A stretch of DNA of 64,000 bases. Source: Loxodes magnus (lineage: Eukaryota; Ciliophora; Karyorelictea; Loxodida; Loxodidae). The first letter of the stretch is position 1. Each line of letters opens with the position of its first letter. Position numbers and translations under genes: made by a program. Under the pieces are notes generated by a model. It saw only the letters and a program-made list of their open reading frames with translations. It was not told the DNA's origin and did no database searches. Positions 62,630-64,000 of this stretch are shown one piece after another. The stretch spans positions 212,820-276,819 of the forward strand of contig CAMPDV010000450.1 in NCBI GenBank assembly GCA_946699065.1. The letters run 5' to 3'.

Positions 62630-63636
62630 TAGTAGATAATCATAATTATTTAAATCGAATTCTGATGAACTATTAGAAAAAATTAATCATTTTTTTTATA
62701 TTTATTTAATAATCTAAAATTTAAGATGAAAAATATAAATTTTTGAATCTATTTCAAATGAAAATTATGTCACCAAAATAAAATAAAAAAGCATTTTTAT
62801 CTAATTATTATAAGTAACAATTCAATTATATTTTAAGGATTTAAATATCTTTCTTTTTTATTCATGGCTATATCTGAAAAATAATAGATCAAATATCATA
62901 GAAATATAGTATAAGATAAAAAATTTAACTCTTACTTTAATTGAATTAGGATTATCTAAAGAAAATCAGTTTATCTTGAGATGCGATGCATTTAAAATAA
63001 TAGTTAGAAATAAAAAATAAAAAAAAAAATTATAATTATTCACGTTAATTTTAGTTAAAGAATTAAATAATCATAATCGTAAATTCGAATTCTTCAAGTA
63101 CTCTTGATTTTTTAACTTATATTTAAAAAATCAGATTTAATCAAATTTATTTTACGCTTAGTTTAAATAATTCAAACCTAATGTATAAGTAAAATATTTT
63201 AGAATTTCTTATTTTAATAGTAAATATTCAAAGTTCATTTAAGTTTTCTATCTAAATTTTTAAAAAAAATTTACACTGAAAATATTTAATATGCCATTTT
63301 ACAAAAATCTTCTTTTTTTTTAGCAATAAAATATTGAAATCCATGAGTAATTTTTGAAGATCTTATTATCTATAAATATAAGCAAACTTATTTTATAAAA
63401 TTTCTTAAAATAAGAGAATCATCTGCGCTAAGTTGCCAAAAAAACCTTCTTACTCTCTTTTTTTTAATCTTAGCAAGGGATTTTTTCTTTTTAAATTTGA
63501 AGAAGGTGACAAAAAAATGAAGTATAAGAGTATTTTATTCAAACTTTAAAGAAAATGCACATTTATAAAGTTGAGAGATCTCATTTAGGAAGAATCTTAA
63601 GCAGTTAAAATAGAGAAATATTTAATCATATAAAAA
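62630..63636. other. AT-rich spacer
   Basis: No gene or repeat recognised. Confidence 0.45.
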
Positions 63637-64000
63637 ATGGAATAATCTGTTCATCTTCAAAGAATTAGCTTAAAAACTTAAGGAGAAAAGCGGTAAAAGA
63701 AATAGAGAAATTAATAGAAACATGAATAACCAAATTCTTTTTCATAACTGTAGAGAAAGGAAAACGTTAAAATAAAATTGACCAAAACTCATAAATAAAC
63801 TAGACCAAATGTAAATAATAATCTAAAAATATTAAAAAACAATTTGCAATTAAGGGAAAAAGATCAGTGAATCAATGAAAAATATTGACGACTAAAATCG
63901 TGATTTATTAATACTAGTCTTCAGTAAATATAAAATAACTTAATAACAGAATTGCAACTTAATGAGAAGTCATAATCGATAGTTATTCAATAAAAAATAT
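63637..64000 (+). pseudogene. Gag-like element, third family, 5' part (runs off window)
   Basis: ATG 63637 opens MEQSVHLQRIS, matching MEQSIRLSKN at 27319, and the upstream AAAAAATGGAATAATC is also shared. Later, in another frame, TICNQGKKISESMKNIDDQN and RDLLILV aligns with TIYNQGEKIRELMNTIEDQN and NELLII. The coiled coil is thus present but a frameshift separates it from the start. The knuckle would lie beyond the window end. Confidence 0.65.

Overview
The window looks like AT-rich nuclear DNA of a ciliate, probably from the heterotrich/karyorelict side of the group. Three signs point there. (1) TAA and TAG are read through as Gln in every gene that can be recognised. (2) In-frame TGA sits where a family demands Trp: three times in the kinase/WD40 gene, and repeatedly inside CCHC zinc knuckles. 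(3) An RBR ubiquitin-ligase gene becomes continuous only after removal of a 16-nt GT..AG intron. UGA also seems to end several genes, so stops appear to depend on position, as known for Condylostoma (code 28) and karyorelicts (code 27). I cannot tell which lineage this is. Standard-code ORFs are therefore misleading. Under this code nearly every frame is open, so I accept genes only on family motifs, on frame kept over hundreds of bases, or on conservation between copies.

The cellular genes are few and mostly on the minus strand: a RING plus ubiquitin-like protein (5.96-6.58 kb), a kinase-pentapeptide-WD40 protein (23.2-25.5 kb), a SIRT6/7-type deacetylase C-terminus (16.07-16.63 kb), an RBR E3 ligase (46.9-48.3 kb) with a TPR-like gene upstream (48.4-49.6 kb), and several coding-like stretches I cannot name.

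Most of the rest is mobile DNA. There are fragments of at least two families of non-LTR retrotransposon: endonuclease plus RT at 16.6-18.6 kb, its 3' half at 29.4-30.9 kb, and a second family at 49.6-51.1 and 60.0-60.7 kb. Around them lie about a dozen small units coding only for a coiled-coil plus CCHC-knuckle, gag-like protein. Two are open throughout (18.57-19.42 and 31.88-32.62 kb). One is caught as an insertion (42.54-43.38 kb) in a repeat whose unoccupied copy lies at 60.75-62.63 kb. A 3.2-kb inverted repeat (37.44-40.65 / 51.07-54.27 kb) encloses about 10.4 kb and carries its own coding-like gene.

The layout suggests germline-like or repeat-rich genomic sequence in which retroelements have broken host genes. 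The sirtuin joins directly to an RT fragment, and the TPR-like gene ends where an RT fragment begins. Nothing bacterial, no CRISPR array and no recognisable tRNA or rRNA gene was seen.
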